DNA of 64,000 nucleotides from Phycisphaerales bacterium (lineage in GTDB: Bacteria; Planctomycetota; Phycisphaerae; Tepidisphaerales; Tepidisphaeraceae). The number at the start of each line of letters is the position of its first letter. The first letter of the stretch is position 1. The position numbers and the translations under genes are program-made. The DNA lies in NCBI GenBank assembly GCA_020847375.1, contig JADLCB010000011.1:1-64000 (forward strand), written 5' to 3'. The notes under the pieces were generated by a model. It saw nothing but the letters and a program-made list of their open reading frames with translations, did no database searches and was not told the origin of the DNA. Shown in pieces: positions 9,523 through 16,687 of this stretch.

Positions 9523-9743
9523 CGTGCCTCCCCCTTCGCCCACTTCGTGTTGCCGATCGCCATCGCGAGTTCGACGAGAAGCAGGATCAGCAGCAGGAAC
9601 GTGCCGCCGAACAGGCACGCGGGCAGCCAGAACAGGCGATCAGCCTTCGTCCACTTTTCGAAGAGCTTGCGCTGTTCGCTGCGCACCTTGAAGTAGGCAA
9701 GAGCGGCGTTGATCAACCAGAGAGACCAGAAGATGGCGTCCAT
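9516..9743 (-). CDS. Small membrane protein, 75 aa
   Basis: The protein has one N-terminal hydrophobic segment (AIFWSLWLINAALAYF), a charged loop (RSEQRKLFEKWTKADR) and a second, longer hydrophobic segment (LFWLPACLFGGTFLLLILLLVELAMAI), so two transmembrane helices are likely. The 3' end overlaps the RusA-like start by 7 bp, a sign of translational coupling. No family is recognised. A phage-like replication operon often carries such small inserts, but a function cannot be read from the sequence. Confidence 0.55.
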   Translation of the reverse strand: MDAIFWSLWLINAALAYFKVRSEQRKLFEKWTKADRLFWLPACLFGGTFLLLILLLVELAMAIGNTKWAKGEARW

Positions 9744-9795
9744 AGGGATTCCTTTGTGAAGTTGCAGTTGGAGAACAGGCTCGTTCGTGAACCGA

Positions 9796-10260
9796 TCAGC
9801 GCTTCCACGGCGGAGTGTTGCTGGTCGCCGGGGCCTGCTGCGGCTGGCCCACCGCCGGCGCGGCGGCCTTGGGCGCGTAACCCTTGATCTCGTTGGTCAG
9901 CTCCCCGGTGTCTTCGCGCTTCTTGCACTTGACGGTGATCAGAAGCGGCAGGTTGTGGAGCTCGACGCTGTCGCGCGGCTGCAGAATGCCCACCGCGTGG
10001 CAGATCGCCGAGAGCTCGCTGCGGGCGATCTTCACCGCCGTGGCGTTCGGGTTGCTCAGGTTGAGCCGCGCCCAGACGACCCGGTTCTTGTATTCGCCGT
10101 CCAGGATCGTGAAGGTGAGTTGCAGGTAGCTGCCGCCGCCGTTCTTGGTCGGCTTCATCTCCGACTCGGTGATGGCGGCCAGGTACTTGCCCGCGGGCAG
10201 GGGCTCGAAACTCGTGGTCGGTTCGACTTCGCTGGCGTTGAATGTGCCGAGATTGGCCAT
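9796..10260 (-). CDS. DUF669-like protein (possible single-strand DNA-binding role)
   Basis: The 154-residue product begins MANLGTFNASEVEP and contains PLPAGKYLAAITESEMKPTK, then GGGSYLQLTFTILDGEYKNRVVW and LNLSNPNATAVKIARSEL. This order is typical of phage DUF669 proteins, which are usually encoded next to a RecA-fold ATPase and are suspected to bind single-stranded DNA in an SSB-like manner. The tail is Pro/Ala/Gln rich and ends TPPWKR, which recalls the flexible tails of SSB proteins but lacks the usual acidic tip. The gene lies 3 bp downstream of the ATPase gene, in the same operon. Confidence 0.75.
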   Translation of the reverse strand: MANLGTFNASEVEPTTSFEPLPAGKYLAAITESEMKPTKNGGGSYLQLTFTILDGEYKNRVVWARLNLSNPNATAVKIARSELSAICHAVGILQPRDSVELHNLPLLITVKCKKREDTGELTNEIKGYAPKAAAPAVGQPQQAPATSNTPPWKR

Positions 10261-10263
10261 GGG

Positions 10264-11091
10264 TCAGTTCTCCTTGCTGGGGTTGGTGTTCTGCTCCGCG
10301 CCCGCGAGGCGCAGGTGTGGACCTGCGGCGGGCGGCGGAGCCTGAGTCAGAGCCTGCATCAGCGCCGGCCACGAGAGCGGCAGTTCCGCCGGCAGGCTAA
10401 AACGGTTCTTGGCGACGCACGCCGGGCTGCCGACGGTGCGGAGGATGCGCTCGCCGCCATCCTTGCCCAGGCCGGCGGCGATGGTGCGGTCGCGGCCAAA
10501 GCCCCCGTCCTCGGTCTTGGTGATGATCTTCCGCGTGGCAAAGAGCACCGCGTCGGACCACTCGGTCAGCAGCGCCGTCACGTGCTTGTGCAGGCGCGGC
10601 GAGTAGCGGTCGTAGGCGGCGTGCTCGGGGTCCTCGAACTTCTCGACCTTGGCGTGGGCCAGGAGGATCACGCACATGCCGCGCTGGGTGCGGAGGGTGT
10701 TGAGGTCGGCCAGGAGCCGCCGCCAATGGGTCAGGGCGTGGGTGTAGCCCCGGGCGTAGCCGCCATCGACCTTCTCGATGCTGGTGACGCCGTATTGCTC
10801 GCACAGCACGTCCCACACCAAGCGCTCCAGCCAGTCGGCCGAGTCGATGACCACCGTCTCGAAACTGTGTTCCTCCTGGATCAGCGTCCGTAGCGCCGAC
10901 TCCACGTCGGTGAGGTTCTTGGCCAGCGGGAAGCTGGCGCAGTCGATCTGGTCCAGGCCGTCCTCGGTCGGGACGAAGATCGGCGTGGGGGCAGCGGCGG
11001 CGGTGGTGCTCTTGCCGATGCCCTCGGTGCCGTAGATCAGCAGGCGCGGCGGCGAATGCTTGCGCCCGCGATGGATGTTCGTAAGGGTCAT
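10264..11091 (-). CDS. Phage RecA-fold ATPase (Sak4-like)
   Basis: The start at the ATG at 11091 (MTLTNIHRGRK) follows AAGGAGAA; the frame is open further but the extension is Arg/Pro-rich and non-typical. The predicted protein has 275 residues. Walker A is GTEGIGKST at 21-29 and a Walker B-like strand is ETVVIDSAD near 80. A Gln/His-like sensor segment, CVILLAHAKVEKFEDP, follows near 140. This set is typical of phage ATPases of the Sak4 group, used in single-strand annealing recombination. The neighbouring DUF669 gene and the PD-(D/E)XK nuclease upstream make up a plausible recombination module. Confidence 0.8.
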   Translation of the reverse strand: MTLTNIHRGRKHSPPRLLIYGTEGIGKSTTAAAAPTPIFVPTEDGLDQIDCASFPLAKNLTDVESALRTLIQEEHSFETVVIDSADWLERLVWDVLCEQYGVTSIEKVDGGYARGYTHALTHWRRLLADLNTLRTQRGMCVILLAHAKVEKFEDPEHAAYDRYSPRLHKHVTALLTEWSDAVLFATRKIITKTEDGGFGRDRTIAAGLGKDGGERILRTVGSPACVAKNRFSLPAELPLSWPALMQALTQAPPPAAGPHLRLAGAEQNTNPSKEN

Positions 11092-11108
11092 GAAGGTTCT
11101 CCTTGGTT

Positions 11109-11393
11109 TCAGTTGAGGTACTCGGGCAGCAGCCAGGTCATGGCCATGCGGCCGCTGACGCTGCACGGACGCGCCGGGCCGTTGCGCACCTGCCCGTCGG
11201 CCCGGAGTTCCGGCAGGCGCTTGTGCGCCTTGATCCCGATGCGGGCTTCGATTTCGTGGGCCGTCAGGCCAGGCTCAGCGCGGACGGCGGTCAGGCACAT
11301 CTCGCGCTGGCGCTGCGCAATGCCGCTGGTTTGCATGTGCCGCCCGGCCATCGCCGAGGTCGGCGGATCGTGTTTGCGATGGTTGCAGTGCAT
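11109..11393 (-). CDS. Small winged-helix-like protein
   Basis: From the ATG at 11393 the product has 94 residues; the in-frame ATG at 11435 would add 14. A helix-turn-helix is visible in the centre: QREMCLTAVRAEPGLTAHEI, then EARIGIKAHKRLPELRADGQV, followed by a short wing ending in TWLLPEYLN. The turn LTAHEIEARIGI matches the pattern of phage replication-associated winged helices that monitor substrate or repress a neighbouring operon. No specific family name is supported. The gene lies 17 bp upstream of the ATPase gene. Confidence 0.6.
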   Translation of the reverse strand: MHCNHRKHDPPTSAMAGRHMQTSGIAQRQREMCLTAVRAEPGLTAHEIEARIGIKAHKRLPELRADGQVRNGPARPCSVSGRMAMTWLLPEYLN

Positions 11394-11467
11394 GTCTGTT
11401 GCTCCGTAAAGCAGCTGGATCTGTCGTTGACACATCCCGTCACGCTGGCCAACGGAGTGGGGAACAA

Positions 11468-11542
11468 TGGCAGCTGCGGGACTCGAACCCGCATCCGGAC
11501 CGGCCCGTCATAGGGCTCCGGTGACCCGTCCAGGGGCTGCCA
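11468..11542 (-). tRNA. tRNA-like element with good acceptor and T arms but a poor anticodon arm
   Basis: On the - strand GGCAGCC at 11541-11535 can pair with AGCTGCC at 11475-11469 (six of seven pairs), followed by a discriminator A. The T arm is perfect: GCGGG, TTCGAGT, CCCGC. A D-arm-like CTGG/CCGG with a GG-containing loop follows the acceptor strand. In place of a normal anticodon arm there is GCCC-TATGAC-GGGC, a stem of four with a loop of six. If the loop is read CTATGAC, the triplet would be ATG, but the stem then has two mismatches. It may be a decayed or phage-type tRNA, or a tRNA mimic. It lies between two genes of the replication operon, in the same orientation. Confidence 0.45.
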
Positions 11543-11612
11543 GGCGCGCCCGGGGTGGCCGTCGCTGAAGGACTCGCCACGATCCGCACAGGCGCGGAGA
11601 GATGCTCGGGGG

Positions 11613-12422
11613 CTACGCGACGCTCAACATGCGGATGTCCTCGTAGCCGGTGGGCCAGTGATCGTCCTTGCGGCAGGCCAGGAGCCGGCGGATGGCCGCT
11701 TCGTTCTCCTGGCGGGCGATGGCGAGCGTGTCGTCCGTGATGCGCCACACGCCGCAGCGGAAGGGTTCCTTCTTCTCGATGGCGATGAGGTGGACCGGGA
11801 CCATGTCACCGCCCAACACCTGGGCGAGCACGGCCTGGTAAAACGCCATCTGCTTGGGGTAGCCATAACGCTTGGCGTCGGCCTCAAACCAGGTGAGGTC
11901 ATCGCAGGTCTTGAGGTCGACGATGCCGCGATGTGGATTGAGCCAGTCGATGCGGATTTGGCACGGCGTGCCGCAGTACTCGGCGCGGACAATGCCTTCG
12001 CTGTGGCCGTCGACCAGCAGGTCCACGGCCTGGTTGTTCATGGCCACGCCGCAGGCCATCTGCTCGATGAGTTCGACCTGCTCGTGGGAGAGCACGGGCT
12101 TGCCCTGGGCCTCGGCCCAGGCGCGGAACGCCTGCGTGGTCGCGCCATACGGCTTGCCGGTCTGCGGGTTGATCGGCCCGCCCAGCGCGAAGGCGGCGGC
12201 GTAGGCGTCCCGGCCTTCGAGAATGCGCGCGTGGGCGGCGCGGCCAATGAGGTAGCTGGCCGAGTCGTTATTGCCGAGCAGCCCGATGGTCTTCTTGTGG
12301 TGCAGCCACGGGCACTTCACGAAATCCAGCAACTGGTGGCTGGAAAGGAAGCGGTCCGCCTTGGCGTGGTACTCGGCGGCGGGTTCGACTTCCAGAATGT
12401 CCAGGTCAATGTTCACGTCCAT
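11613..12422 (-). CDS. PD-(D/E)XK exonuclease (DUF3799 / RecE-like)
   Basis: This 269-residue protein carries an N-terminal SSHQLLDFVKCPWLHHKKTIG motif, which is characteristic of putative exodeoxyribonuclease VIII/DUF3799 proteins. The catalytic PD-(D/E)XK strand is IRIDWLNPHRGIVDLKTCDD near residue 180, with Asp and the DLK triplet in place, followed by the helix RYGYPKQMAFYQAVL that closes the active site. Such enzymes degrade one strand of linear DNA and feed an annealing protein. The Sak4-like ATPase and DUF669 genes downstream are likely partners. The 5' leader is long (about 90 bp) and contains a strong GC-rich inverted repeat and an island motif copy. Confidence 0.82.
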   Translation of the reverse strand: MDVNIDLDILEVEPAAEYHAKADRFLSSHQLLDFVKCPWLHHKKTIGLLGNNDSASYLIGRAAHARILEGRDAYAAAFALGGPINPQTGKPYGATTQAFRAWAEAQGKPVLSHEQVELIEQMACGVAMNNQAVDLLVDGHSEGIVRAEYCGTPCQIRIDWLNPHRGIVDLKTCDDLTWFEADAKRYGYPKQMAFYQAVLAQVLGGDMVPVHLIAIEKKEPFRCGVWRITDDTLAIARQENEAAIRRLLACRKDDHWPTGYEDIRMLSVA

Positions 12423-12450
12423 GTTCTTCCTCAGTTCTTGGGCTCCCCGT

Positions 12451-12493
12451 CCCCTCGGAGGCCCCTGGCGTTTCTTGCCGGGGCCCCCGAGGG
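12451..12493. repeat. GC-rich inverted repeat in the nuclease gene leader
   Basis: CCCCTCGGAGGCCCC faces GGGGCCCCCGAGGG across a loop of about 14 bases. It lies between the sigma-like gene and the nuclease gene, on the leader of the latter. There is no T-run after the stem on either strand, so a simple intrinsic terminator is unlikely; a leader hairpin is possible. Confidence 0.5.
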
Positions 12494-12514
12494 ACCAGAG
12501 TCGCGTCTCTTCTC

Positions 12515-12528
12515 TGGTTACCTATGCC
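12515..12528 (-). promoter_or_regulatory. Recurrent island motif TGGTTACCTATGCC (copy 2)
   Basis: The 14 bases are identical to those at 24675-24688. The similarity continues to the right in a looser form (GCGGA and CGCGCCC in both). On the - strand it reads GGCATAGGTAACCA and lies about 95 bp upstream of the nuclease start. It could be a promoter or leader element, or part of a duplicated attachment site that brackets the recombinase segment. Confidence 0.4.
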
Positions 12529-12549
12529 GTGGCGGACGCCGCGCCCCGC

Positions 12550-13131
12550 TTAGGGCGCGCCAAGCCCGGCTTTCTCGAACTCGCCGCGGATGCGGGCCAG
12601 CGCGTTGGCGACCTGCCGCCACGACACGCCCAGCGCCTTGGCCGTGGCGGTCACGCCGTTCTCGGCGACGCTGGCGAGCAGCGCCTGGTCGGCCGGGTCG
12701 AGGCGGGCCATGACGACGTTGATGGCTTCGCGCAGCTCGAACTGGTCGCTGGCGGAGACGGACTGGGTCTGGAGGCGGCGGTTGCCGTCTTCCTCCAGCA
12801 GCACCGCGCCCAGGCAGGTCACGTCCCCGTCGCACTCGACGGGCGTGCCCTCCAGCGAGGCGGCGCGGTACGACTCGCTGCGCTTGTCGCGCTGGCGGTA
12901 GCGCAGCTCCATCGCCACCCACGTCTTCAGGGCGTTGGTGACGAACGCCTCCAGGTGCCCGCGGGCGGGATCAAACAGGTGCGCCTTCTCCAGCAGGTAC
13001 ACCCGCATGGACTGCTCCAGGTCCTCGCGGTCGGACCGGGAGAAGTCGGACCGGCGGCAAAGCTGGGCAGCTTTGAATCCGATCAGGGTGACGGTGAAGG
13101 GGGCCGAAACGATAATGTGGCTCGAGGCCAT
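12550..13131 (-). CDS. Sigma-70-like protein encoded by the island
   Basis: The protein has 193 residues. Its centre resembles sigma region 2: REDLEQSMRVYLLEKAHLFD, then PARGHLEAFVTNALKTWVAME and RYRQRDKRSE, the pattern of ECF and phage-type sigma factors in planctomycetes. The C-terminal part resembles region 4, with DPADQALLASVAENGVTATA and a helix-turn-helix KALGVSWRQVANALARIRGEF. The linker holds an acidic stretch with no known motif. It is the first gene after the terminator at 13295, so it opens the replication module and may drive its transcription. No anti-sigma partner is seen nearby. Confidence 0.7.
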   Translation of the reverse strand: MASSHIIVSAPFTVTLIGFKAAQLCRRSDFSRSDREDLEQSMRVYLLEKAHLFDPARGHLEAFVTNALKTWVAMELRYRQRDKRSESYRAASLEGTPVECDGDVTCLGAVLLEEDGNRRLQTQSVSASDQFELREAINVVMARLDPADQALLASVAENGVTATAKALGVSWRQVANALARIRGEFEKAGLGAP

Positions 13132-13294
13132 AGGTCCTCGAGGCCGGTCGAAAGCTCCCGAATCAGCCGCCTAACGCACGGTTGAAAGCTGTGCCGCGAC
13201 AACGCGCCGCGTGGTCCACAGGTGCGGTCGGGGCTGAACCGGCAATGAGCCGATCCGGCCTCGACCGAGGCCCGGGGTGTCGCGGTTGGCGCAT

Positions 13295-13319
13295 GAAAAA
13301 GGCGGAAGGTCATTCCGCC
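13295..13319 (-). terminator. Intrinsic terminator ending the recombinase/restriction run
   Basis: On the - strand GGCGGAA-TGACC-TTCCGCC forms a perfect 7-bp stem followed directly by TTTTT. It lies 32 bp beyond the stop of the 322-aa gene and marks the end of the long - strand transcript. Confidence 0.85.
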
Positions 13320-13350
13320 GAAGTCGCCGTAAACCTATACAAGAGCAGGA

Positions 13351-14319
13351 TTAGCGATACTGTAGGATTTTCTTTCCCCTGTCGCGGGATTGCGACGCGA
13401 CAGTCCGGGCGACCGATGCGCTGTCGTCTTTCTTCTTCACCGCCTTGGGACCTCCAGCGGCCTTCACCGCGCGCTCGACGGCCCAGCGATCGGTGACATA
13501 TCCGTCGGCATTGAGGGCGTCGGCGGCCTTGCGATATGAGCCGTGGATGCGATACGCCTGGACCAGCGCTTCATTGGTGATCTTGGACTCGATTACCTCG
13601 TTCACGTGTCGCCGAACCTTCTTCGCCGAGATGGCATCCAGAGAAAGCCCCGCCTGTTCGGACGAGCGCCGGTCGGCTTCCGCAACCACCTCACACAAAG
13701 CCATCGGATCGACCACCAGGTGATCGCCGTCGACTGTCGTGACCTGCGACATTGCGACAACCGGCGGAACACGCCCAGGCCAGAGCCGATCATCCGGGAC
13801 ATGATGCGGGACGAGCACGATGGCGCGGCCGCTCGGCCCGACGTGTGCCGCTACGGCCGAACCATCGAGATCGTGGAGCCGCACCGCCAGCAGGACCTCG
13901 CGCGTCTGGCTGCTACCGGGGGGCCAAGGCATCCGCCCCAGTCGCCAGAGCCGGCCGGTCACCACGGTCTGCGGCGTAGCCGTCAACCCCAACGCTCTGG
14001 CGGTCGCACCCGCCAGCCCCGATGGGTCGATCTCCCAGCATTCGCACATCGCCGGTGCGACAGCGATCCGCAGGGCATCCCGGCACGAAATGTAGAATCG
14101 CCGGGTGCCGTCGGCGCGGGGGCGGACAATCACCGGCTCCACATGGCGTTCGCTGCAGTTGGGACACGGGGCGTAAAGACCCGCCGCCGATTGGCGAAGA
14201 ATCCCCATCACCCGCAGTCGCGCCAGCGCGCCCATCGGCCACAGGGTTGTTGTGGCATGGTCGAACACTCGCCCCACGTCGTCGGCGGCCACCAACAGCA
14301 TTCGAAGCAGGTCATTCAT
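13351..14319 (-). CDS. Unrecognised protein with zinc-finger-like and HTH-like parts
   Basis: The 322-residue protein has a helical N-terminus that looks like a winged helix (TTTLWPMGALARLRVMGILR), then APCPNCSERHVEP and a later FYISCRDALR, which together could bind one zinc. A middle domain of about 130 residues is beta-rich and unassigned. The last 100 residues include ITNEALVQAYRIHGSYRKAAD and ALNADGYVTDRWAVERAVKAA, a helix-turn-helix-like pair, then a basic tail. A DNA-binding role is likely. Its start overlaps the stop of the upstream unknown gene by 8 bp, so the two are translationally coupled. I do not recognise a family. Confidence 0.6.
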   Translation of the reverse strand: MNDLLRMLLVAADDVGRVFDHATTTLWPMGALARLRVMGILRQSAAGLYAPCPNCSERHVEPVIVRPRADGTRRFYISCRDALRIAVAPAMCECWEIDPSGLAGATARALGLTATPQTVVTGRLWRLGRMPWPPGSSQTREVLLAVRLHDLDGSAVAAHVGPSGRAIVLVPHHVPDDRLWPGRVPPVVAMSQVTTVDGDHLVVDPMALCEVVAEADRRSSEQAGLSLDAISAKKVRRHVNEVIESKITNEALVQAYRIHGSYRKAADALNADGYVTDRWAVERAVKAAGGPKAVKKKDDSASVARTVASQSRDRGKKILQYR

Positions 14320-15493
14320 GGCCGGCCACCTTCCACAGCTTCAGACAGCGCTCGCCCACTTCGCGCTGCTCATCAGGCCAGCTCTTCAGATCGCAGGAAC
14401 TCGGGACGCCGACGCTGAAGGTCATGGTCGGCGCTCGCCCAGGTCCGTCGTGCCGGAACGTGAGCCGGAAGGTTGCCTTGAGCACCTGGGTGCTGTCTCT
14501 GGAGAGGTGCTTTTCGCTGAGCCAACGCTCGATCTTGCGATAGATGTCATTCGGCGGCCCTTTGATGTCCGCCTTGATCTCCACCGAACCGCCGCTCCCA
14601 ATGGGAGCCAGCCGGAGCATAGTGATCCGGGCCTCGGCCACCAGGTCGTTCGGGTCGGCCGCCAGTGGGTAATCCGTCTGCAGCAGATGATCCAGCCGGT
14701 AGGAGGGACGAAGCGGGGCCGCAGCGTCCACGTCGATCTGGAGCACCGCCTTACAAAAGGCCGCCTCCAGCGGAACGCGGACCTGCCGGCCGCCGGGCGC
14801 GTAGAGCTCCATCGTGCCCTCGCCGCTGTTGTAAACGAACACGTTCTCAAACGCGTAGCGCCCCGCCTCCATCGTGGGCTGGCCGTCATCGTGGAACACC
14901 ACGTGCTTGCCCGGATAGTCATCCAGATACGCGAAGAAGTACTCCGCGCCTCCGCTGCGCGGGTAATGCGCCACCTTGCAGAACCGGCCCCGCATCTGAA
15001 GCGGGCCATAGAACTCCGTGAGCGCCGTTGCCAGCCCGTCGGTCATCGCCTTGTTCGCCGTCAGCGCTCGCTTCGGCAGCCCGTTGCGCTTCTCCCAATA
15101 GCGGCCGGCAGCCAGCGCGTCGGCCCGCGCAAACACCGCCGCCTCCTCCAAAAGCGTCGGCACATTCAGGTACACCCACATCGCCTTGTCGGCCTCGCCG
15201 ATCTGGGCCGCGAACTCCTCGGCGCGCTCCGGGCACTCCTCGCGGACCATTTCCACCAGCGCTGCCACCCCCCGGTGGTCGGCCAGTTCGTGGATGTCCC
15301 GGAGTAAAACCTGCACCTCCAGTTGCGCCGCTTCCGGCAGCTTCTGCCATGCCTCGAAGATGGGCTCGATCTTGTGCTCCGTCAGCTCATCCCAGGGAAC
15401 GTCGCCGAGCTCTCCACGCCGCGTGAAGAACTCACGCAGCAGCGGATTGGCGATGTGTTTGAGGACCTTCCTCGGATCAAACGGTTTGGCCAT
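14312..15493 (-). CDS. Unrecognised 393-aa protein, partner of the downstream unknown gene
   Basis: The protein begins MAKPFDPRKVLKHIANPLLR, has a helical N-terminal third with charged helices (WQKLPEAAQLEVQVLLRDIHEL, MVREECPERAEEFAAQIGEA) and then a domain rich in aromatic strands (FFAYLDDYPGKHVVFHDDGQ, NVFVYNSGEGTMELYAPGGR). The C-terminal part has FRLTFRHDGPGRAPTMTF near the end. No catalytic motif is evident. It lies directly after the XRE and ImmA genes and is coupled to the 322-aa gene. This position at the end of a restriction operon suggests a defence or regulatory function, but nothing in the sequence proves it. Confidence 0.6.
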   Translation of the reverse strand: MAKPFDPRKVLKHIANPLLREFFTRRGELGDVPWDELTEHKIEPIFEAWQKLPEAAQLEVQVLLRDIHELADHRGVAALVEMVREECPERAEEFAAQIGEADKAMWVYLNVPTLLEEAAVFARADALAAGRYWEKRNGLPKRALTANKAMTDGLATALTEFYGPLQMRGRFCKVAHYPRSGGAEYFFAYLDDYPGKHVVFHDDGQPTMEAGRYAFENVFVYNSGEGTMELYAPGGRQVRVPLEAAFCKAVLQIDVDAAAPLRPSYRLDHLLQTDYPLAADPNDLVAEARITMLRLAPIGSGGSVEIKADIKGPPNDIYRKIERWLSEKHLSRDSTQVLKATFRLTFRHDGPGRAPTMTFSVGVPSSCDLKSWPDEQREVGERCLKLWKVAGHE

Positions 15494-15566
15494 GATGTGG
15501 CCTCCTTACGTCAAGGGCGTCCGCGTCAACTGAACGGTAAACGCCGTGCCTAAAAAAACACGCCGT

Positions 15567-16325
15567 TCACGCGAACAGCGATGGTTCCTTTTTCCGAAGC
15601 AAGAGATTCATGCCTTCCAGCCGAATGCGCATGGCTTCTGGCGAGACCTCGAACTTCTGCGCCAGCGGCCGGGCCACATGCTCGAACAGCGCGTTGTCCA
15701 CCGCATCCTGGCCCATACTTAGTCCGCCACGGCGCAGCACTTCGGCTGTCAGTATCTGCTGCTGCCGGGGGCGCAGGTCGTCAAGATAAACCGGGTCCAT
15801 GCCGCCCTGCGCCTCGTGCCAGAGACGCTTGACCATCTCGCGCGGCATCAGGAGGCAACTGGCCAGTCGGTTCGCCTGGTATTCCTTCGGATCGGGTTTG
15901 CCATCGCGCAAAACATGGTCGGGCTTTGGCTCGCCGGAAGGCAGGAGCTGCGGCTCGTTCGCCCGGCGCAGGTACAGGTGCCGATGCAGCCGCCAATGGG
16001 CTAATTCGTGCGCCAACGTGAAACGGTAGCGGCCTCGCATCGCCGGGAAATCTTCCGGTATGAGGCTCGCGTCCACGACGATCTTCTTATCATTGAAGTA
16101 GATCGCGCCCAGCACATCCCCCTCGGGGAACTTGGCTCGCAGATTGTCGATCTGCAGCACCAGCTTAAAGTGCTCCTCGATGATGTCGTCGATCGGCACC
16201 GGCGGGTCGGTGACCTGCTGGTGGGCGTTGCCGTACTCGGCCAGGATCAGCGCGGCCTCATCCTCGAAGGCCTGTGGCGACAGGAACGGCAGTTCCGACT
16301 TGGGCTTACTGAATCGCCGAGCCAT
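15567..16325 (-). CDS. ImmA/IrrE-family metallopeptidase
   Basis: The protein has 252 residues. The zinc-protease motif HELAH at 106-110 sits in RFTLAHELAHWRLHRHLYL, and a downstream Glu (QANRLASCLLMPREMV, typical of the family) provides further conserved context. ImmA/IrrE proteases cleave XRE-type repressors to lift repression. The XRE gene lies 2 bp upstream on the same strand, so the two are almost certainly a regulatory pair. The C-terminal 80 residues are helical and end LLLRKKEPSLFA. The likely target operon is the restriction system upstream or the unknown genes downstream. Confidence 0.9.
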   Translation of the reverse strand: MARRFSKPKSELPFLSPQAFEDEAALILAEYGNAHQQVTDPPVPIDDIIEEHFKLVLQIDNLRAKFPEGDVLGAIYFNDKKIVVDASLIPEDFPAMRGRYRFTLAHELAHWRLHRHLYLRRANEPQLLPSGEPKPDHVLRDGKPDPKEYQANRLASCLLMPREMVKRLWHEAQGGMDPVYLDDLRPRQQQILTAEVLRRGGLSMGQDAVDNALFEHVARPLAQKFEVSPEAMRIRLEGMNLLLRKKEPSLFA

Positions 16326-16327
16326 GA

Positions 16328-16687
16328 CTACTTGCTCTCCTTCTTCATGCGCTCGGCATCTTCCCTCAGCTTGCGCAACTGTTCGGCCGTCAACCCGCGC
16401 ACGGCGCGGAGGAGATCAGGCACCTCCGCGGACTCCTGAATGATCCCCGGCAGATCTTCGGTCAATCGCCCGGCCAACGACGTCCACTCATCCACGTTTT
16501 CGTCGAGAAGCTCGGCCATCCGTTTCACGCGGTCGGCCGTGGGTGGGGCCACGTTGTTCTGTTCGACCTGCGACAGGTAGGTGGGGCTGACATCGACGAG
16601 CTGCGCGAACTTGCGCAGGCTGTAGCCCTTCGCCATACGTTTTTCGCGGAGCAGGTCGCCGAACTTCTTTTGGGGTTGTTTGCTCAT
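16328..16687 (-). CDS. XRE-family helix-turn-helix regulator
   Basis: The protein has 119 residues. Residues 8-65 form a Cro/C1-type helix-turn-helix: FGDLLREKRMAKGYSLRKFA, then QLVDVSPTYLSQVEQNNVAP. The rest is helical (TADRVKRMAELLDENVDEW, then LPGIIQESAEVPDLLRAVRG). Its ATG overlaps the HsdS stop (ATGA), and the ImmA protease gene follows by 2 bp. This is the classical repressor-protease pair, where damage or phage signals lead to repressor loss. The operator is not identified. Confidence 0.9.
   Translation of the reverse strand: MSKQPQKKFGDLLREKRMAKGYSLRKFAQLVDVSPTYLSQVEQNNVAPPTADRVKRMAELLDENVDEWTSLAGRLTEDLPGIIQESAEVPDLLRAVRGLTAEQLRKLREDAERMKKESK

Noticed and set aside
13128-13137. CATAGGTCCT considered a further copy of the island motif
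   Set aside because: It is on the opposite strand to the gene it touches, and its CAT is the start codon of the sigma-like gene; only seven bases match.
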